From NCBI GenBank assembly GCA_017517805.1, contig JAFWYD010000063.1, positions 32,005 to 96,004 on the forward strand: DNA of 64,000 nt. Direction: 5' to 3'. This DNA comes from Akkermansia sp. GTDB taxonomy: Bacteria > Verrucomicrobiota > Verrucomicrobiia > Verrucomicrobiales > Akkermansiaceae. The translations under genes and the position numbers were made by a program. Below are positions 6,890-17,028 of this stretch, piece after piece. Under the pieces are notes generated by a model, which saw nothing but the letters and a program-made list of their open reading frames with translations, had not been told where the DNA came from and made no database searches. Numbering within the stretch: position 1 is the stretch's first letter; every line of letters begins with the position of its first letter.

Positions 6890-9800
6890 ATGAAAACTAC
6901 CGCAACTGAACGCCGCGAGTTTCTTCTCAACACCCTGCAGGAGCGCATCCTGATTCTGGATGGCGCTTGCGGCACCATGGTGCAGAAACACCACCTGGCC
7001 GAGGCTGACTACCGGGGTGAGCGTTTTGCTGATTCCCAGCGTGACCTGCTGAATAACAATGACCTCCTGGTGCTCACCCGCCCGGATATCATCGGTGGCA
7101 TTCACGCCGCCTATGCCGCTGCCGGGGCAGATATCATCACGACCTCTACCTTCTCGGCCACCCCCATCGGCCAGCATGAGTTCTTTCATATTTCTGCCCG
7201 TAGCGAGCACGACCAGGAATACTATGAGGAAGTGCTGGCTGATGCGGAGCTGGCGGCTCTGTGCCGCGAGCTCAACCTGGCCGCCTGTGCGCTGGCCCGC
7301 CAGGCGGCAGAGCAGGCTGAGGCCCGTGAGAACCGCCCGGTGCTGGTGGCGGGGTCTATAGGGCCTATGGCGGTGACTGCCTCCCTTTCGCCCAAGGTGA
7401 CTGACCCGGGGTTCCGCGCGGTCAATTTCGACCAGTTGCGCCGCGCCTACCGCGAGCAGGTCATGGCTCTGGCAGAGGGCGGGGTTGATATCCTGCTGCT
7501 GGAGACGATTTTTGATACGCTCAATGCCAAGGCCTGTCTCTTTGCCATCGATGAGCTGCGGCAGGAGCGGGAGTTACCCCCCGTCATCATCAGCTTCACC
7601 ATCACCGATAAAGCCGGGCGCACACTTTCCGGGCAGACCGTGGAGGCCTTCTGGAACAGCGTGCGCCATGCAAAGCCGCTTGCCATCGGCATCAACTGCG
7701 CCCTTGGGGCCGACCTCATGAAGCCCTTTGCGGCCCGTCTGGCCGGACTGGCCGATTGTGCCCTCTGCCTGTATCCGAATGCCGGCTTGCCCAACCCGCT
7801 CAGTGCAAATGGCTACGACCATACGCCTGCGGATATGGCCGCCATCCTGGGCGACTATGCCAGGGAGGGACTGCTGAATATCGTGGGTGGCTGCTGCGGC
7901 ACGACCCCGGAATACATCGCCGCGATTCGGGCGGCGGTGCAGGGCTGCGCGCCGCGTGCCATTATTCCCCGCCCGGCGGCGGGTGTCATGCGTCTGGCGG
8001 GGCTGGAGCCGCTCAACCACCACCGGGACCAGGGGGTGCTCTTCATCGGAGAGCGCTGCAACGTGGCTGGTTCGCCGAAGTTTGCCCGCCTCATCCGCGA
8101 AGGAAAGTATGAGGAGGCGGTGGAGATTGCCCGGCAGCAGGTGGAGAAGGGGGCCCGGGTGCTCGATTTCTGTTTTGATGATGGTATGATTGATGGCCCG
8201 GCCGCTATGACCCGCTTCCTGAATCTCGTGGCGGCAGAGCCGGATATTGCCCGGGTGCCGTTCATGATTGATTCCTCGAACTGGGAGGTGATTGAGGCCG
8301 GTTTGCGCTGCACCCAGGGCAAGGGAATTGTCAATTCCATTTCGCTGAAGAATGGCGAGGAGGAATTCCTGCGCGAAGCCCGGTTGCTGCACCGCTATGG
8401 TGCCGCCGTAGTGGTGATGGGCTTCGATGAAAAAGGCCAGGCTTGCGGGCGTGAGGACCGCATCGCCATCGCCCACCGGGCGTATTATTTATTGGTGAAT
8501 CAAGTCGGCTTCCCAGAGGAGGATATCATCTTCGACCCGAATGTACTGACCGTCGGCACCGGTATTGCCGAGCATGCGAATCACGCCTTGCATTTCTTCC
8601 AGGCTGCGGGTGAGATATATGCTGCTCACCCGAATTGTCACATATCAGGGGGTATTTCAAATGTTTCCTTCTCGTTCCGGGGAATCAACCCGGTGCGCGA
8701 GGCGATGCACTCTGCCTTCCTGCACCATGCATCGCAGAATGGTCTGGACCTCTGCATCGTGAATGCCGCCCTCATGGATGATTATGAGAATCTGCCAGCC
8801 CACCGTCGCAAGCTGGTGGAGGCTGTCTTGCTCAATAGCGAGGCCGATGCTACGGAGTGTCTCATTTCCTATGCTCAGGAACTGGCTGCCAGCAAGGATA
8901 AGGGAGCGAGCCCTGCCAAGGCTGCTGCGGCACCCTCTGCCTGGCGCCAGGGGAGCGTGCAGGAGCGCCTGGCGCATGCCCTGGTGCAGGGGATTACCGA
9001 GTTTGTGGAGGCAGATACCCGCGAGGCGCTGGAGCAGTACGGCTCTCCGCTGGCGGTGATCGAAGGACCGCTCATGGAGGGGATGAAGCAGGTGGGTGAG
9101 TTATTCGGCGCTGGCAGGATGTTCCTGCCCCAGGTGGTGAAGAGCGCGCGCGTGATGAAACAGAGCGTGGCGGTGCTTACCCCCTTGCTGGAGCAGAACC
9201 AGAGCGGTCAGCACGCTGCCGGCACGGTGGTGCTGGCCACGGTGAAGGGCGATGTGCACGATATTGGCAAGAATATCGTGAGCGTGGTGCTGGCCTGCAA
9301 TGGTTTCCGAGTGGTGGATCTGGGGGTCATGGTGCCTTGCGAGGATATTGTGGCTGCCGCTCAGCGCGAAAAGGCCGACCTCGTGGCCCTCAGTGGTCTG
9401 ATTACTCCTTCCCTGGTGGAAATGGCCCATGTGGCTGCTGCGCTGGAGAGCGCCGGTATGACTGTGCCTCTGCTGGTGGGCGGTGCCACAACCAGTCCGC
9501 TGCATACGGCTCTCAAACTGGCACCTCATTACCCCTCCGGTGTGGTGGTGCAGACCTCGGACGCCTCCACGATTGTGCCGGCGGCGGCGGCGCTAACCGG
9601 CCCGGCCAAGGCAGAATTCATCGCCCGCCACAAAGCGGAGCAGGAACGCCTCTGCCGCGAGTTCGAGCAGAAGGAGATGCCTCTGCTCAGCCTGCAGGAG
9701 GCCCGCTCCCGCAAGCTGGTGACAGATTGGTCGGTGAACCCGCAACCTGTACCGCTGCGTACTGGTGTCTTTAGCATAGCGGTGCCGGGCGGGTGCGCCT

Positions 9801-10600
9801 GCTGCCACGCGAAACCGGATTTTGCCCTGAGCTGGTCGCAGCTGCAGGAGAAGGCTGATTGGAGCATCCTGCTGCGCTATTTCGAGATGCAGGATGTCTG
9901 GAATCCCGCCCGCGCGGCCATGCACCCCGAGGCCCCGGCTGATAAAGTGGCAGAGGCTCAGAAACTCATGGCCGATGCCCGGGCGCTCATGCAGCAGGCG
10001 CAGGAGAAGTTGCAGGCTCGCGCGGTATTCGGTATCTGGCCTGCCGCAGCGGTGCAGGACGACGTGGTGCTGGCAGACGGCACCGTGCTGCACTCCCTGC
10101 GCCAGCAGAAATGCAGCGAGCGCCCGCGCCTGGCATTGGCAGATTTTGTGGCTCCTGCCGGGCAGGGGGGGTATGTGGGGGCTCTTCAGCTTTCGGTGAC
10201 CGGGGGCGAAGCCTGGGCGGCAGAGTTCAATGCGCAGCATGATACTTACCATGCGTTGCTGGTTTCGGCACTTTGCAGTATGCTGGCAGAGGCTCTGGCT
10301 GAGTGTTCGCAGGACTGCGTGCTCACGATCTGGCCGGAATCTGCCGGCAGTCGGATGATTCGACCGGCTTGCGGGTACCCCAGCCAGCCAGACCACCGCG
10401 AAAAGGAAACCGTGTTCCGCCTGCTGGATGCAGCGGCCCACACCGGGGCCTCTCTCACGGAAACATACATGATGCAGCCGGTAGCCTCCGTGTGTGCCTT
10501 GATTTTCAATCATCCCGATGCCCGCTATTTCGCAGTTGGCCCGATTGGGGATGACCAGCGGGCTGATTACGAGCGCCGGGCTGGTTATCCGCTGGGGTGA
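6890..10600 (+). CDS. metH: Cobalamin-dependent methionine synthase
   Basis: Transfers a methyl group from methyltetrahydrofolate to homocysteine through methylcobalamin. All four modules are present in 1236 residues (E. coli: 1227). The homocysteine domain has zinc ligands C270 (GINCALG) and C335/C336 (GGCCGTT). The pterin-binding domain starts near [14 protein letters not shown]. The B12 domain has the DxHxxG motif D788-H790-G793 (GDVHDIGKN). The C-terminal AdoMet-binding reactivation domain ends around [10 protein letters not shown]. No B12 or SAM riboswitch fits in the short upstream gap. The gene appears monocistronic with its own terminator. Confidence 0.97.
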   Translation: MKTTATERREFLLNTLQERILILDGACGTMVQKHHLAEADYRGERFADSQRDLLNNNDLLVLTRPDIIGGIHAAYAAAGADIITTSTFSATPIGQHEFFHISARSEHDQEYYEEVLADAELAALCRELNLAACALARQAAEQAEARENRPVLVAGSIGPMAVTASLSPKVTDPGFRAVNFDQLRRAYREQVMALAEGGVDILLLETIFDTLNAKACLFAIDELRQERELPPVIISFTITDKAGRTLSGQTVEAFWNSVRHAKPLAIGINCALGADLMKPFAARLAGLADCALCLYPNAGLPNPLSANGYDHTPADMAAILGDYAREGLLNIVGGCCGTTPEYIAAIRAAVQGCAPRAIIPRPAAGVMRLAGLEPLNHHRDQGVLFIGERCNVAGSPKFARLIREGKYEEAVEIARQQVEKGARVLDFCFDDGMIDGPAAMTRFLNLVAAEPDIARVPFMIDSSNWEVIEAGLRCTQGKGIVNSISLKNGEEEFLREARLLHRYGAAVVVMGFDEKGQACGREDRIAIAHRAYYLLVNQVGFPEEDIIFDPNVLTVGTGIAEHANHALHFFQAAGEIYAAHPNCHISGGISNVSFSFRGINPVREAMHSAFLHHASQNGLDLCIVNAALMDDYENLPAHRRKLVEAVLLNSEADATECLISYAQELAASKDKGASPAKAAAAPSAWRQGSVQERLAHALVQGITEFVEADTREALEQYGSPLAVIEGPLMEGMKQVGELFGAGRMFLPQVVKSARVMKQSVAVLTPLLEQNQSGQHAAGTVVLATVKGDVHDIGKNIVSVVLACNGFRVVDLGVMVPCEDIVAAAQREKADLVALSGLITPSLVEMAHVAAALESAGMTVPLLVGGATTSPLHTALKLAPHYPSGVVVQTSDASTIVPAAAALTGPAKAEFIARHKAEQERLCREFEQKEMPLLSLQEARSRKLVTDWSVNPQPVPLRTGVFSIAVPGGCACCHAKPDFALSWSQLQEKADWSILLRYFEMQDVWNPARAAMHPEAPADKVAEAQKLMADARALMQQAQEKLQARAVFGIWPAAAVQDDVVLADGTVLHSLRQQKCSERPRLALADFVAPAGQGGYVGALQLSVTGGEAWAAEFNAQHDTYHALLVSALCSMLAEALAECSQDCVLTIWPESAGSRMIRPACGYPSQPDHREKETVFRLLDAAAHTGASLTETYMMQPVASVCALIFNHPDARYFAVGPIGDDQRADYERRAGYPLG

Positions 10601-10626
10601 TTCCTGCTGCACATGAGATACCAACG

Positions 10627-10657
10627 GGAAAAGGCCGCCCGTAAGGCGGCCTTTTCC
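10627..10657. terminator. Bidirectional terminator between metH and lptF
   Basis: GGAAAAGGCCGCC, loop CGTAA, GGCGGCCTTTTCC. It has T-runs on both strands and serves two convergent genes. Confidence 0.8.
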
Positions 10658-10684
10658 GTTTTTAACGAAAATGGTAACGCTGCG

Positions 10685-11911
10685 TCAGCCGCGGAACTTG
10701 GCTTTCTGGTGCTGCCAGATGGCAAAGGCGGTGCAGAGGATGTTGGGTAGCCAGAGCACAACGTAGGGCGTGATACCACCCGCCTTGCGCGAAAGTTCGC
10801 AGAAGACGAGCGCCAGGAAGTAGACCGCCGCTACCATGATGCCAATGGCAAAACCGGTGGATGTGTCTTTTCGGCGGGCGGTGATGGCCAGGGGTACGCC
10901 GATGAGCGAGAATACAAAGCAGGCGCAGGCAAAGGACGCGCGCTGGGTTCCTTCTGTTTCGAACTCGCGCCTTTCTGTTTTGTTGGTGAATGTGCTGGTG
11001 TAGTACAGCGTATCCACCCAGGTGGCCTTCCAGAGTTCCTCTGCACAGGGGAAGAGAGGATTGAGAGCGGCATTCTTACTGTAGAGGTAAACATCTTTGA
11101 TGTTGGTCTGCATGGCGATCTCTGCGTGGTCAAATGCTTTGCTGATTTCCCGGTTGGTAAATCGGTTTGCCTTCAATTTACGCAGGTTCTTGATGGGGAT
11201 ATGAATGCGGAGAGGCATGGTGCCGATGGCGGGCATATCTGTCATCGGCCCTTCGCTGCGCTCAATTCGTGCGTTCTTCAGGGTGAGTTCGAGCTGGCGT
11301 GTCCTCGTGTCAAAATCTCCAATGATGGCACTTTCTGCATGGATGGCATCGAAATCGGTCCCCATCCCGAAACCTTCCATGGGGTATACGTGCAGACCCT
11401 TCAATATATCACCATCCCGCTTCTCGACGTAGAGTTGCACTTTGTCCAGCTTGGTCATGCTCTGGCTGGCATTGAGCAAGTTGCGCGGGTTTTCCATGGC
11501 GGCTTTCATGACCAGGTCGCTCATGGCATTCTTACCCTTCGGTGAGACTTCGATGTTGATGTAGTAGCACATGGCTGAAAGAGCTATACCCATGCCGATG
11601 GCTGGTGCGCTCAGCCGCCAGAGACTCAATCCAGCCATTCGCATGGAGGTGAGCTCATTATCTGCCGCCAGCCGACCGTAGACCAGCAGAACTGCAGTCA
11701 GGAATCCCCAAGGTACAGAAAAACTCAGTGAAAAGGGAATGACCTGGATGATGAAGTCGAACACGATGCGGGGCGGTGCACCACTTTCCACAAGCAGTTC
11801 GTGCAATTGTTTGAACAATTGCCCGAGCAGCAGCAGCATGGTCAGCGACAGCACACCAAGAAAGGTAACAGAGATCAGTTGCCTGAGAATGTAACGGTCT
11901 ATGGTTTTCAT
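10685..11911 (-). CDS. LptF/LptG family permease
   Basis: An inner-membrane permease of the lipopolysaccharide export machine LptBFGC. It has 408 residues with N-terminal helices (MKTIDRYILRQLISVTFLGV, FDFIIQVIPFSLSFSVPWGF), a conserved loop RLAADNELTSMRMAGLS, a large periplasmic domain (about 130-300) and C-terminal helices, as in YjgP/YjgQ. The sequence does not decide between LptF and LptG. No partner permease is adjacent. The start at 11911 agrees with the promoter 13 bp upstream. Confidence 0.88.
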   Translation of the reverse strand: MKTIDRYILRQLISVTFLGVLSLTMLLLLGQLFKQLHELLVESGAPPRIVFDFIIQVIPFSLSFSVPWGFLTAVLLVYGRLAADNELTSMRMAGLSLWRLSAPAIGMGIALSAMCYYINIEVSPKGKNAMSDLVMKAAMENPRNLLNASQSMTKLDKVQLYVEKRDGDILKGLHVYPMEGFGMGTDFDAIHAESAIIGDFDTRTRQLELTLKNARIERSEGPMTDMPAIGTMPLRIHIPIKNLRKLKANRFTNREISKAFDHAEIAMQTNIKDVYLYSKNAALNPLFPCAEELWKATWVDTLYYTSTFTNKTERREFETEGTQRASFACACFVFSLIGVPLAITARRKDTSTGFAIGIMVAAVYFLALVFCELSRKAGGITPYVVLWLPNILCTAFAIWQHQKAKFRG

Positions 11912-11924
11912 TGCAACGCCACTT

Positions 11925-11952
11925 ATTCTAGCATATTTCTGGATTCATGCAA
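11925..11952 (-). promoter_or_regulatory. Promoter of the lptF-like gene
   Basis: Minus strand: TTGCAT, 16 bp, TAGAAT, then 13 bp to the ATG. Confidence 0.5.
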
Positions 11953-12026
11953 ACAGGAAAATGAACTTTCTTTGGCTTTTTCCCATGAAAGACCGAATAT
12001 GGCTGCGTCTGCCCAGCCTTTTCCGC

Positions 12027-12055
12027 TTGCCATGAGCGATTGGGCATAGTAAGAT
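12027..12055 (+). promoter_or_regulatory. Promoter of cdaA, leaderless geometry
   Basis: TTGCCA, 17 bp, TAAGAT, then 6 bp to ATG 12062. Transcription would start at the A of the start codon. Confidence 0.5.
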
Positions 12056-12061
12056 ACAGGC

Positions 12062-12850
12062 ATGACCTTTCTTGAAATACTCAGAGCCTTTTTTGAGATT
12101 CTGGTGCTCTGGGCATTGTTCTATCAACTGTACCGGGCGGTGAAGGATTCTCGCGCGGCTGCCATCCTGGCGGGGCTTATTGCCACGGTAATTCTGGGAT
12201 ATATTATCCTGGAACTGGCTCACGCCGTGGTGCTCAAGCAGCTTGCCGGGCTTATCATCGGTCCTGGTACCATTCTGGTAATCCTTTTTCAGCCGGAGTT
12301 GCGCACTGCTTTGGCTCGTCTGGGTTCCAATAAACTGATTGCCAGACTTATTGGAAATCAACAGGAAAATCAGGATTTTGTGACCATGGTGCGAGAGTCT
12401 GTCGCATACCTTGTTTCCAAACGCTATGGTGCCCTGATTGCCATTTGCCGTTCCAACAAGCTGCATGAGTATGCCAAGACGGGTACTATGCTGGATGCTC
12501 AGTACTCGCGCGAACTTATCGGTACCATCTTTATGCCGAAGACATTGCTGCACGATGGGGCCGTTATTGTGAATAATGAGCGTATTGTTGCCGCGGCGGC
12601 TATCCTGCCTGTGTCTAACAAGGAATTGAAAGACCGCAGCATGGGGTTGCGGCACCGCGCTGGCATTGGCCTTGCTGAAGCGTCCGATGCGGTTGTCATC
12701 ATTGTTTCTGAGGAGACCGGCTCTGTTTCTCTGGCTGTTGGTAGTCTGGTGCAGCGCGATATCAATCTGGACCTCCTTTCTTCCCGTTTAACTCATCTGC
12801 TATATTCCCATGCGTCACAGGACTCGATTTCGGAAAATGCTGGCTACTAA
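12062..12850 (+). CDS. cdaA: Diadenylate cyclase, CdaA type
   Basis: Synthesises cyclic di-AMP from two ATP at the membrane. The N-terminus has three hydrophobic segments (residues about 5-75), as in CdaA. The catalytic DAC domain follows, with LLHDGAVIVNNERI (DGA motif) and GLRHRAGIGLAEASDAVVI (RHR motif), then SEETGSVS. The 262-residue length is typical. The gene overlaps by 41 bp a 55-codon frame that looks like the first segment of the usual partner CdaR/YbbR, and bioD follows. Confidence 0.93.
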   Translation: MTFLEILRAFFEILVLWALFYQLYRAVKDSRAAAILAGLIATVILGYIILELAHAVVLKQLAGLIIGPGTILVILFQPELRTALARLGSNKLIARLIGNQQENQDFVTMVRESVAYLVSKRYGALIAICRSNKLHEYAKTGTMLDAQYSRELIGTIFMPKTLLHDGAVIVNNERIVAAAAILPVSNKELKDRSMGLRHRAGIGLAEASDAVVIIVSEETGSVSLAVGSLVQRDINLDLLSSRLTHLLYSHASQDSISENAGY

Positions 12851-12977
12851 CTGGCAGGCCAAGCTGATATGCCTGGCTGCGGCAGTAGTGGTGTGGTTGA
12901 TGGTGAACCATTTGCTTGTGCGTGGCTCTGGTTCAGAATGGAGTATAGACGATATTCGTCTGTCTATGCCCGAATAG
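12810..12977 (+). CDS. Mini YbbR/CdaR-like membrane protein
   Basis: A 55-codon frame begins inside the end of cdaA and ends 10 bp before bioD. The product MRHRTRFRKMLATNWQAKLI continues into CLAAAVVVWLMVNHLLVR and a short polar tail, then stops. The NWQAKL...WLMVN pattern is the hallmark N-terminal transmembrane segment of CdaR (YbbR) proteins, which sit directly after cdaA in many genomes and modulate it. No YbbR repeat domain follows in any frame. It is either a genuine one-helix partner or a truncated remnant; the reading frame up to its stop codon is intact. Confidence 0.55.
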   Translation: MRHRTRFRKMLATNWQAKLICLAAAVVVWLMVNHLLVRGSGSEWSIDDIRLSMPE

Positions 12978-12987
12978 TAATAGAACC

Positions 12988-13623
12988 ATGCCTGCGTATT
13001 TCGTAACAGGAACTGATGTAGGGGTCGGGAAGACCCACGTGATATGCGCGCTGCTGCGAAAGCTCGTGGAGCGCGGGATATCTTGCGCAGGCTGCAAGCC
13101 TGTGGCCTGTGGTGACCGCAAAGAATTGCGAGCCATGCGCGAGGCGGCTGGCCAGCCTGCGCTGAGTCTTGACAAGCTGAACCCTCTCTATCTCCGCACG
13201 ATGGCAGACCCGCGTGTCGGTATTGATTTTGAGCACCAGCGGGTGGATATTCCGGCTTTGGTTGCATCAACCCAGGAATTGGCCTCCACCTACGCCACCT
13301 TGCTGGTGGAGGGAACTGGCGGCTGGGAGACTCCGCTTGCCCCTGGAACTACGATGGCAGACCTGGCTCAGGCTCTCCGGTATCCAGTGCTGCTGGTAAC
13401 CAGCAACAGGCAAGGGGCGGTGAACCATGCCCTGATGACCGTACGCTCCATCCAGGCGCGGGGATTGGAGTGCTGCGGTATCATCCTCAATCAACAGAGT
13501 GATGAGTGGGATACGGCTGCGGTGACCAATTGTGCCATGCTGGAGGAATACACCGGGGTACCGGTTCTGGCTGAGCTTATTCATGGTGATGATGAGCTTG
13601 ATGCTTCCTCTGTGCTGGTCTGA
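12988..13623 (+). CDS. bioD: ATP-dependent dethiobiotin synthetase
   Basis: Closes the ureido ring in biotin synthesis, converting diaminopelargonate to dethiobiotin. The 211 residues carry the P-loop GTDVGVGKTH at residues about 8-17, the substrate-site GCKPVACG, and EGTGGWETPL. No other bio gene is in the window. It follows cdaA and the mini YbbR gene on the same strand and is probably co-transcribed with them. A long terminator hairpin begins 6 bp after the stop. Confidence 0.93.
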   Translation: MPAYFVTGTDVGVGKTHVICALLRKLVERGISCAGCKPVACGDRKELRAMREAAGQPALSLDKLNPLYLRTMADPRVGIDFEHQRVDIPALVASTQELASTYATLLVEGTGGWETPLAPGTTMADLAQALRYPVLLVTSNRQGAVNHALMTVRSIQARGLECCGIILNQQSDEWDTAAVTNCAMLEEYTGVPVLAELIHGDDELDASSVLV

Positions 13624-13629
13624 AGTTGT

Positions 13630-13678
13630 GCAAAACAAGTACCCCGGTTCACTTGGTGAACCGGGGTACTTGTTTTGC
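13630..13678. terminator. Long perfect hairpin between bioD and HU
   Basis: A 49-bp perfect inverted repeat with 23-bp arms (outer GCAAAACAAGTACC, inner CCGGTTCAC) and loop TTG. The A/T-rich outer parts supply U-tracts for both converging genes. Confidence 0.75.
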
Positions 13679-13694
13679 GGAAAAGAATGATTAG

Positions 13695-13961
13695 TTAAGC
13701 CTTGAGGGCAGAAGAGGCCTTGAAGCTGACAACCGTGCTGGCCGGGATGGTCATGGCCTCGCCGGTGCGGGGATTGCGACCGGTACGGGCCGGGCGGCTT
13801 TTGGTTTCAAAGGTGCCGAATCCCACGAGCTGCACCTTTTCCGTGGCAACAGCCTTGGTGATGGCGGCAAGTGTGGCGTTCAAGGCATCGGCGGCGCACT
13901 TCTTGGTGGCATCCGGGCCGAGCTCCTTCTGGATGGCGTCGATAAGCTGAGTCTTGTTCAT
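13695..13961 (-). CDS. HU/IHF-family DNA-bending protein
   Basis: The 88-residue protein MNKTQLIDAIQKELG has the HU fold, with VQLVGFGTFETKSRPARTGR followed by NPRTGEAMTIPAS (the DNA-binding arm with its intercalating proline) and VVSFKASSALK. It compacts and bends DNA in the nucleoid. The start at 13961 gives the normal HU length; the 12 extra codons upstream have no counterpart in the family. Confidence 0.93.
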   Translation of the reverse strand: MNKTQLIDAIQKELGPDATKKCAADALNATLAAITKAVATEKVQLVGFGTFETKSRPARTGRNPRTGEAMTIPASTVVSFKASSALKA

Positions 13962-13987
13962 GGTATGCGGGTTGCAGTAACGCGCAG

Positions 13988-14016
13988 AATATAGCATCCT
14001 AATACTTTCAACGCAA
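13988..14016 (-). promoter_or_regulatory. Promoter of the HU gene
   Basis: Minus strand: TTGCGT, 17 bp, TATATT, then 26 bp to the ATG. No Shine-Dalgarno sequence is visible. Confidence 0.4.
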
Positions 14017-14047
14017 GCAATAAATACGTTTCTTTCAAAAATAATCG

Positions 14048-14851
14048 TCAGTTTTTGAAAACGGGTACTACTTGGAAAGCTTTTTGGTAGGCAATGACTC
14101 GAGCATCCCGTATATCAACGATATACGGAGTGGCATGGCGGAACCACGCCCCGGTATTCAGAATCCTCCGGGCGCCGAAGCTCCAATCGCCGCTGCGGTG
14201 CAGGTGCCCGAAGATGACCACCTCGGCTTCCGGGAAGAATCGCCGGGCAAATTGCTCGCAGCAGCGGCCGCAGGTAAGCCAGCTCCAGACAATGCCGAAG
14301 GGGCGTTGCGGTGGCCAGAAACAGTGCATGAATCCGCGGAGAAGCGGGTTGCTGATACCCTCCCGCCTGAGGATGGGCGGGGTGAGCTGACACATGGCGC
14401 GCGAAAGCTCCAGCCGGGTTTCCAAATCTGAATCGGGGAACTGAGCGATGAGTTCCTGGCAGGCTTGTTTGTTGCGCAGGTATTCCCAGCTCCAGGGGGC
14501 CACTTCCTTGTACAGCGCGTGGCCGTGCATGGCTATGACCCGCCCACCCCAGAAACGGGCCAGCAGGGCGGGGGTATCCGGGTCGTGGTTGCCCGATATT
14601 TCAACGAGTTCAACGCCTCGCTCCCGGCACAACTGGCGGAATGCTTCTCTTGCGGCCTTGCCTCGATCCTGCCAGGCGCATGGGCGCGTTTCTGCAAGGT
14701 CTCCCACCACAACCAGTATGTCGACTCCGTGGAGCAGGGGGGCCATGTCTGTCACGGCTGGGGCTTCACAACGCTCGTGCCCCAGATGAAGGTCAGAGAT
14801 GAAGCGTACGCGGGCTCCCGGCGGCGGGGTGATGTCTACTATGCAGCTCAT
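14048..14851 (-). CDS. Calcineurin-like metallophosphoesterase
   Basis: Dinuclear-metal phosphoesterase motifs appear in order: SDLHLGH (near residue 20), VVGDLAE, SGNHDPD, AMHGHALY and FGHLHRSG. The substrate cannot be told. ATG 14851 is used because the longer frame would overlap rlmB. It is the last gene of the usp-ymdB-tcdA-rlmB operon, 10 bp after rlmB. Confidence 0.8.
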   Translation of the reverse strand: MSCIVDITPPPGARVRFISDLHLGHERCEAPAVTDMAPLLHGVDILVVVGDLAETRPCAWQDRGKAAREAFRQLCRERGVELVEISGNHDPDTPALLARFWGGRVIAMHGHALYKEVAPWSWEYLRNKQACQELIAQFPDSDLETRLELSRAMCQLTPPILRREGISNPLLRGFMHCFWPPQRPFGIVWSWLTCGRCCEQFARRFFPEAEVVIFGHLHRSGDWSFGARRILNTGAWFRHATPYIVDIRDARVIAYQKAFQVVPVFKN

Positions 14852-14861
14852 GCCGTGGAAC

Positions 14862-15458
14862 TCACAAGTTGCGCTGGCGGACTGCTTCGTACAGGCAGAC
14901 CCCGGTGGCAACAGAGACATTCAGGCAGGGGACTTTGCCCGCCATGGGGATACGCACCAGAAAATCGCAGTTCTCTTCGGTCAGCCTCCGCATGCCGTCG
15001 CCCTCAGCTCCCATGACCAGGGCAATGCCGCCCTTGAAGTCGATATCGTACACCGAGCGGTCTCCGTGGTCCGAGGTCCCTACAAACCAGATACCCGCCT
15101 CTTTCATCTGCTTCATGGTGCGCGCGAGGTTGGTGACCTGCACAAATGGTACATTTTCTGCCGCTCCAACCGAGACGCGAAGGACAGTTTCGGTAATACC
15201 GGCAGATTTATCCTTGGGTGCGATGACTGCGGCTACTCCGGCACCATCTGCTGTGCGCAGGATGGCTCCCAGGTTGTGCGGGTCCTGCACGCAGTCGAGC
15301 ACCAGGTAGAGCCCCTGTGGCTGCTCTGCCATAATATCCTGCAAATCGCCCTCTGTCCGGGCTTTTACCACTATGGTGGCGGCGGGCTTTTTTTCAAAGC
15401 GGGCTTCCGTCCTGGCGGTGTGCTTGTTGGCTCGTGCTGTTCGGTCGTTGAATTTCAT
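14862..15458 (-). CDS. TrmH-family RNA 2'-O-methyltransferase, RlmB-like
   Basis: A SPOUT methyltransferase with all three signature motifs: [25 protein letters not shown] and [20 protein letters not shown]. The family methylates riboses of 23S rRNA (RlmB) or tRNA using AdoMet in a trefoil-knot active site. At 198 residues it lacks the full N-terminal substrate domain of RlmB; a short basic N-terminus replaces it. The start codon overlaps the tcdA stop (ATGA), so translation is coupled. Confidence 0.85.
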   Translation of the reverse strand: MKFNDRTARANKHTARTEARFEKKPAATIVVKARTEGDLQDIMAEQPQGLYLVLDCVQDPHNLGAILRTADGAGVAAVIAPKDKSAGITETVLRVSVGAAENVPFVQVTNLARTMKQMKEAGIWFVGTSDHGDRSVYDIDFKGGIALVMGAEGDGMRRLTEENCDFLVRIPMAGKVPCLNVSVATGVCLYEAVRQRNL

Positions 15459-16237
15459 GAGGGGGATTGTGTTAGAAGGTTGATGGCCTCACCGGCCATC
15501 ATGAAGCCGAAGGTGCCGGTAATATGAGTGGCAGAACCAAAGCCGCTGGCGCAGCCGATGCCGCCTTTCTGGTGGGCCTCTCGCTCGCAGCTTACGGTGC
15601 CATCGCATTTCGGGAATCGAGGGCGCTCCGGTGAATAGACGCACCGGATACCGATTTCCGGGCATTTGTCCTGGAGGGGCAGGCCGTATTCTTTCCGTAA
15701 GGTCTTGCGGAGCTGTGAGAGCATATTATCGCCACCGCTCCGCGCCAGGTCGGCTACGGATATATGGCCTGCCTGGATGCGCCCACCGGCTCCACCGCAG
15801 GTGACGAGCGGAATACCGCGCTTGTAGCATTCTGCAATCAGGTGTGCTTTCGGGCGCATGGAGTCAATGGCATCGATGACGACATCCGGTCTGGTGTCAA
15901 ATAAGCGCTCTGGTCTGGATACGGTGTAGAAGGCCATGATTTCCTGCACGTCTGCCGCCGGGTTGATAGCCCGGAGCCGTTCGCCCATGGCTTCCACCTT
16001 CGGGCGCCCGTAATTATTACCAAGGGCGTGTATCTGCCTGTTCGTGTTGGTGATGCAGAGATCATCCATATCCAGCAGGATGATGGTGCCCACCCCGCTG
16101 CGGGCCAGGGCTTCCGCTGCCCAGGAACCCACGCCGCCTATGCCTACCACGGCAACCCGGGCCTCGGCTAGTTTTTCTGCCGCGGCTACTCCATACAAAC
16201 GGCCTATGCCGCCAAATCGTTCCACATCCATAGTCAT
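15455..16237 (-). CDS. tcdA: tRNA threonylcarbamoyladenosine dehydratase
   Basis: An E1-like ATP-dependent enzyme that cyclises t6A37 of tRNA to ct6A. It has the Rossmann ATP site [19 protein letters not shown], the [15 protein letters not shown] stretch, [13 protein letters not shown] and a C-terminal [10 protein letters not shown]. Length (260) matches TcdA/CsdL. It overlaps both neighbours by 4 bp (ATGA), in a tightly coupled operon with another RNA-modification gene. Confidence 0.9.
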   Translation of the reverse strand: MTMDVERFGGIGRLYGVAAAEKLAEARVAVVGIGGVGSWAAEALARSGVGTIILLDMDDLCITNTNRQIHALGNNYGRPKVEAMGERLRAINPAADVQEIMAFYTVSRPERLFDTRPDVVIDAIDSMRPKAHLIAECYKRGIPLVTCGGAGGRIQAGHISVADLARSGGDNMLSQLRKTLRKEYGLPLQDKCPEIGIRCVYSPERPRFPKCDGTVSCEREAHQKGGIGCASGFGSATHITGTFGFMMAGEAINLLTQSPS

Positions 16238-17028
16238 GCTTCCTTATCGTATACCCGGGTGATGCGTTCTATCCTGCTGGCCTGGCCGGTGGAGGTGTCT
16301 ACCTCGATGATGACTCCGTTCACCATTGCCGGGAATCCGGCTATGGGAAAGCGGTTCGGCAGGTTGGTGATGAGCCCCTGGAGCACGCTTTCTGCATCCC
16401 TCCCGATCACGCCATCGCGGCTGCCGCACATGCCGGCATCTGTCAGGTAGGCAGTGCCTCCGGGTAGGATGCGTTCATCTCCCGTCTGCACGTGGGTGTG
16501 CGTGCCGATGACCGCACTCACGACCCCATCCATCCGGTACCCCATGGCGATTTTTTCACTCGTTGTTTCGCCGTGGAAATCCACCAATATGGCGTGGGCT
16601 CCAGCTTCCTTCAGCCGGAGAGCTTCTGCATACCCCCGGGTAAAAGGGTTTTCGGCCCCGGGGCGCATGAAGGTGCGGCCTTGCAGGCAAAGTACACCGA
16701 GCGTTCCTGCTGGCGTTTCGATGAGGCAGCTTCCGAATCCTGGGGTTCCTTCCTGCAGGTTGAAGGGGCGTAGCACATTGGGAGCTTCGGGTAACCAGGG
16801 AATCAGGTCAGATTGATCCCACGCATGGTCACCCAGGGTGATGATATCGACCCCATGCTCCATGAATTCCCGCGCCAGCCGGGGAATGATTCCTTTGCCT
16901 CCGGCAGCATTTTCGCCGTTGACGACTACGGCATCCACCCCGTACTCAGCCCGCAAACCGGGCAGAGCCTGATAAAGGGCGCAGCGTCCGGGCTCGCCCA
17001 CCACATCCCCCAGAAAGAGAATGACCAT
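16234..17028 (-). CDS. YmdB-type metallophosphoesterase
   Basis: The 264-residue protein begins ILFLGDVVGEPGR and carries VVNGENAAGGKGI, TLGDHAWDQ, VDFHGETTSEK and GTHTHVQTGDE. These are the metal-ligand motifs of the TIGR00282/YmdB phosphodiesterase family; B. subtilis YmdB hydrolyses 2',3'-cAMP. Its first ATG overlaps the usp stop by one base and its stop overlaps tcdA by four, indicating coupled translation. The in vivo substrate here is unknown. Confidence 0.88.
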   Translation of the reverse strand: MVILFLGDVVGEPGRCALYQALPGLRAEYGVDAVVVNGENAAGGKGIIPRLAREFMEHGVDIITLGDHAWDQSDLIPWLPEAPNVLRPFNLQEGTPGFGSCLIETPAGTLGVLCLQGRTFMRPGAENPFTRGYAEALRLKEAGAHAILVDFHGETTSEKIAMGYRMDGVVSAVIGTHTHVQTGDERILPGGTAYLTDAGMCGSRDGVIGRDAESVLQGLITNLPNRFPIAGFPAMVNGVIIEVDTSTGQASRIERITRVYDKEA

